Of a stretch of DNA of 44,074 nt, positions 41,495 through 44,074 are shown piece by piece; positions within the stretch are counted from its first letter, which is position 1; each line of letters begins with the position of its first letter. The DNA lies in contig JAEWED010000228.1 of assembly GCA_023389745.1 (NCBI GenBank), forward strand, positions 1 through 44,074. The letters run 5' to 3'. The position numbers were made by a program, and so were the translations under genes. Under the pieces are notes generated by a model. That model was given only the letters and a program-made list of their open reading frames with translations, was not told the origin of the DNA and searched no databases. Source of the DNA: Actinomycetes bacterium. GTDB taxonomy: Bacteria; Actinomycetota; Acidimicrobiia; Acidimicrobiales; Microtrichaceae.

Positions 41495-43081
41495 TCAGAC
41501 CCGCACGGTCGACATCGTCACCTGGTGCGTCGGCGACCAGTCGAACGCGACGTGCCCGCGGTGCGTCGGATCGGCCACCGACGGGGTGGGCGTCAGTGCG
41601 TCGACGGTGTGGAACCGCACCTCGGTGCGCTCCTTCGTGCAGGTCACCCGGCCGAACCCGCGGCGGATCATGTCGGCGTGGCGGAACCCGGGGCTCAGAC
41701 CCTTGACGATCGCCTCGACATCGCCGATCAGCGGGCCGAGCACGTCGGCGGCGACCGAGCTGACCGACCCGCAGACGAACTCCTGGGCGACGATCGGACT
41801 GGACTCGTCGTCCATGTCGGCGGCGACCTGGGACTGGAAGAACATGTGCACGTCGCCGGTCAGGAAACCGACACCGCCGATGCGGTGGTCCGCCAGGCGA
41901 GCGGTGACCAGGTCGCGCTCGCCGAGGAAGCCGCTCCAGTCGTCGAGGTTGCCGTACACGCCGGCGCCGCTGACCACATCGGGTCGCAGCGCACGCATGA
42001 CCGGCGTGTCCAGGTCGATCAGCCGCAGCGGCGTGAACATCACCTGGTTGCCGACGAGCTTCCACTGCACCCCGTCGTCCTGCGCCTCGTCGAAGCCGTC
42101 GAGGAACCACTCGCGCTGGCGCAGGCCGAGCAGCGTGCGCTCCGGCGAGTGCACCTGACGCAGCGGCGGGTCCAGCGTCGAACCGATCGCCGGGCCGTCG
42201 ATGGGTGCGTCGCGGTACTGGCGGGTGTCGAGCAGGGTCAGGTCGACGAGCTTGCCCCAGCGGTGGCGACGGTGGATGCGCAGCGCGTCGGCGCCCTCGC
42301 CGATCGGCCACACCGGCTGGTACTCGAACCACGCCCGGTAGGCCGCGGCGGCACGCTCGGGCTGCTCGGCGATCTCGACGCGGTTGCAGTTGTTCACGAA
42401 CTCGTGGTCGTCCCACACGATCGCGAACGGGTGCATCTGGTGCGCGGCGCGCAGGTCGGGGTCCGAGCGGTACAGCTTGTACTTGCCCCGGTACGACTCG
42501 AGGTCGTTCGCGACCCGGCCGTCATCCGCGCGGGCGCCGAGGCGAGAGGTCGACTCGTAGATGTAGTCGCCGAGGAACACGACGGCGTCGAGGTCCGCGT
42601 TCGCGATCGCCCGCCACGCCGGGTAGTAGCCGGCGGCGAACTGCTGGCAGCTCGCCACGGCGAACGACACCCGCGACACGTCGTCGTCGGCAGCGGGCAG
42701 CGTGCGGGTGCGCCCGGGTGGGCTCTGCACCCCGTCGACCTCGAAGCGGTACCAGTAGGTGCGGCCCGGGACGAGGCCCTCGGCGAGCACCTTCACACAG
42801 CCGTCCCGGTCCGGCGAGGCGACCGCGGTGCCGGAGCTCACGACCCTGGCCGTCTCGTCGTCGGTGACCGTCCAGCGCACCGACGCGGCAGCGCGCGCAC
42901 CGGGCGCGAACCGGGTCCACAGCACCACGGCGGTGTCGGAGTGCACACCCGAGGCGACGCCGCAGTCGAACGGCCCGAGGTCGTCGGGCGACCAGGGTGC
43001 CGGCGCGCACGCCGTCGCACCGGCCGCGAGCAGTCCGCCCGCTCCGAGCAGGCCGCCCCTCAGCACGCTGCGTCGATCCAT
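41495..43081 (-). CDS. phoD: Tat-exported PhoD-family alkaline phosphatase/phosphodiesterase
   Basis: A 528-residue protein. The ATG at 43081 has GGAGCGGGGG directly upstream and begins a twin-arginine signal (MDRRSVLRGGLLGAG), which ends in ATAC and may be a lipoprotein site; an earlier in-frame start would bury this signal. A fibronectin-like N-terminal domain (to about residue 140) precedes the metallophosphatase domain with VVFLGDYIYES, WDDHEFVNNCN and FLTGDVHMFF as metal ligands. PhoD enzymes release phosphate from phosphodiesters such as teichoic acid or phospholipid outside the cell, usually under phosphate starvation. No Pho box was identified. TACGGT (43119 to 43114) is a likely -10 box. 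Confidence 0.93.
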   Translation of the reverse strand: MDRRSVLRGGLLGAGGLLAAGATACAPAPWSPDDLGPFDCGVASGVHSDTAVVLWTRFAPGARAAASVRWTVTDDETARVVSSGTAVASPDRDGCVKVLAEGLVPGRTYWYRFEVDGVQSPPGRTRTLPAADDDVSRVSFAVASCQQFAAGYYPAWRAIANADLDAVVFLGDYIYESTSRLGARADDGRVANDLESYRGKYKLYRSDPDLRAAHQMHPFAIVWDDHEFVNNCNRVEIAEQPERAAAAYRAWFEYQPVWPIGEGADALRIHRRHRWGKLVDLTLLDTRQYRDAPIDGPAIGSTLDPPLRQVHSPERTLLGLRQREWFLDGFDEAQDDGVQWKLVGNQVMFTPLRLIDLDTPVMRALRPDVVSGAGVYGNLDDWSGFLGERDLVTARLADHRIGGVGFLTGDVHMFFQSQVAADMDDESSPIVAQEFVCGSVSSVAADVLGPLIGDVEAIVKGLSPGFRHADMIRRGFGRVTCTKERTEVRFHTVDALTPTPSVADPTHRGHVAFDWSPTHQVTMSTVRV

Positions 43082-43113
43082 CCCCCGCTCCACTTCGCCG
43101 CCCAGCGGTCCGA

Positions 43114-43119
43114 ACCGTA
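43114..43119 (-). promoter_or_regulatory. Candidate -10 box (TACGGT) of phoD
   Basis: On the minus strand TACGGT gives a leader of about 25 bases before the phoD ATG, containing its ribosome-binding site. It lies in the 130-base divergent gap with the PPOX gene. Confidence 0.4.
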
Positions 43120-43211
43120 CCTCTGCAGGGAAGAATGGAGCGAGAGCAGTTGTTCCCGACCCGTCCCACGACCCACCACCCTGGCAACACGCCACGACCG
43201 AAGGTGCACAG

Positions 43212-43604
43212 ATGAGCCTCGATCCCACCCTCGCCCAGCTCGCACGCGGCAAGAACTTCGCCGCGCTGACCACGCTGATGTCCGACGGTCAGCCCCAGAC
43301 CCAGATCATGTGGGTTCACGCCGATGACGATGCGCTGGTGATCAACACCGAGGTGGGACGGCAGAAGTTCCGCAACGTCGAGGCGGACCCTCGTGTCACC
43401 GTCACGATCTTCGACGCCGAGAACCCCTACCGCTACATCGAGGCGCGCGGCCGGGTCATCGAGACGATCCACGGCGACGAGGCGCGGGCGAACATCGACG
43501 AGCTCTCGCAGAAGTACATGGGCACGCCCTACGGCAACCCGATCGGCACCGCCCGCGTCGTGCTGCGGATCGCGCCGGAGCGCATCCACCGCAACAACAT
43601 CTGA
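43212..43604 (+). CDS. PPOX-class F420/FMN-dependent oxidoreductase
   Basis: A 130-residue protein of the split-barrel flavin/F420-binding family: FAALTTLMSDGQPQTQIMWV is the first strand pair, RQKFRNVEADPRVTVTIFD the cofactor-binding stretch, and YRYIEARGRVIET the next. The size and KFRNVEADP motif match the TIGR03618-type F420-dependent enzymes common in actinobacteria. The ATG has AAGG shortly upstream. The substrate is unknown. It is divergent from phoD and converges with the DUF4190-like gene. Confidence 0.88.
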   Translation: MSLDPTLAQLARGKNFAALTTLMSDGQPQTQIMWVHADDDALVINTEVGRQKFRNVEADPRVTVTIFDAENPYRYIEARGRVIETIHGDEARANIDELSQKYMGTPYGNPIGTARVVLRIAPERIHRNNI

Positions 43605-43605
43605 C

Positions 43606-44074
43606 TCAGCAGTCGGGGTCCTGGAAGAACCGCTCCGAGTCGCAGAATCCATCGGACGGGTCGGTGTTCACCTCCTGGAACTCAGGGGTGCTCTCCCCAG
43701 CGATGACGACGAGCGCCACGAACGCGAGGCTGATCACCAGCGCGACCGCGCCGGTGGCGATGCCGGCGATCGCCTGACCGCGGCCGGTGCGTGCCGGGGT
43801 CTTGTTCGCCTTCGAGAGTGCGACCGCGCCGAGCACGACGGCGACGAGACCCAGCACGGCACCCAGGCCGCACAGCCAGAAGGTCACGAGCGACAGGATG
43901 CCGACGACCATCGCGGCGATCGCCATGCCGTTGCTCTCGGGCGCCGGAGCGACGGGCGCCCACGGCTGCGCGGGCGGCACCGCCGCGCCCGGAGGCGGCG
44001 GCGCGCCGAACCCACTGGGCGGAGGAGGCAGTCCGCCGAACCCGCCGGGGGGAGGCGGCGGCGGCGCGCCGAAC
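43606..44074 (-). CDS. DUF4190-like membrane protein with Pro-rich N-terminus (5' partial)
   Basis: The frame is open to the right window edge, so the start is missing. At least 30 residues of Pro/Gly-rich repeats (FGAPPPPPPGGFGG, then LPPPPSGFGAPPPPG) precede the DUF4190 region, which has two membrane segments: AIAAMVVGILSLVTFWLCGL and GIATGAVALVISLAFVALVV, joined by KANKTPARTGRG. A short acidic tail with two cysteines (FCDSERFFQDPDC) follows. Function unknown. A GTG at 43980 could be taken as start but lies inside the Pro-rich repeat and has no ribosome-binding site. Confidence 0.8.
   Translation of the reverse strand, partial: FGAPPPPPPGGFGGLPPPPSGFGAPPPPGAAVPPAQPWAPVAPAPESNGMAIAAMVVGILSLVTFWLCGLGAVLGLVAVVLGAVALSKANKTPARTGRGQAIAGIATGAVALVISLAFVALVVIAGESTPEFQEVNTDPSDGFCDSERFFQDPDC

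Noticed and set aside
38467..41706. Long plus-strand open frames over azlC and the flippase-like gene
   Set aside because: Their translations are Ser/Thr/Ala/Arg low-complexity, and the minus strand encodes well-formed membrane proteins.
41525..43327. 600-codon plus-strand open frame
   Set aside because: It is antisense to phoD, whose Tat signal and metal-binding motifs are unmistakable.

Overview
The window is high-GC DNA whose gene content (BREX type 2/Pgl genes, an F420-type PPOX flavoprotein, a matrixin-like protease, many apparently leaderless genes with a TANNNT box just before ATG) points to an actinobacterium. Acidimicrobiia is my best guess, by inference only. No rRNA, tRNA, CRISPR array, transposase or integrase was seen.

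Region 1 (1-24454, all + strand) is a phage-defence locus. It opens with the 3' part of a large COG1205/MrfA-like DEVH helicase with a DUF1998-type cysteine cluster, cut by the window edge. A type 2 BREX (phage growth limitation) operon follows: pglW (NERD plus kinase), pglX (adenine methyltransferase), pglY (P-loop ATPase), pglZ (alkaline-phosphatase fold), a membrane-anchored NERD protein, and brxD (ATPase). Junctions are 4-base overlaps or a 6-base gap, so these genes look cotranscribed and translationally coupled. A small secreted protein and a strong hairpin then separate brxD from the Lhr-like helicase brxHI.

Region 2 (24495-28010, - strand) holds three genes I cannot assign to a named system: a membrane protein with a long hydrophobic stretch and helical regions, an HNH nuclease with a PUA/EVE-like N-terminus and a helical-repeat-like C-terminus, and a single-TM protein. 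It is the best candidate here for an undescribed accessory defence module.

Region 3 (28366-36458) is mixed: a metalloprotease that appears split by a frameshift, two paralogous C-terminally anchored coiled-coil proteins, a degenerate JAB/RadC-like protein, a VapBC pair, a large protein with a C-terminal pRiA4b ORF-3-like domain, an RHH-MazF pair with a palindromic operator over its -10 box, a flavodoxin-like protein and a hypothetical protein. A 16-bp tandem array lies between mazF and the flavodoxin gene.

Region 4 (36654-44074) looks like ordinary chromosome: a CoA-binding protein, an OsmC-family protein, the AzlCD amino-acid exporter, a flippase-like membrane protein with an internal degenerate kinase-like segment, a Tat-exported PhoD phosphatase, a PPOX/F420 flavoprotein, and a DUF4190-like membrane protein running off the window. 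Two more short tandem arrays lie between genes here.

Many long open frames on the opposite strands are GC-driven shadows and were left out.
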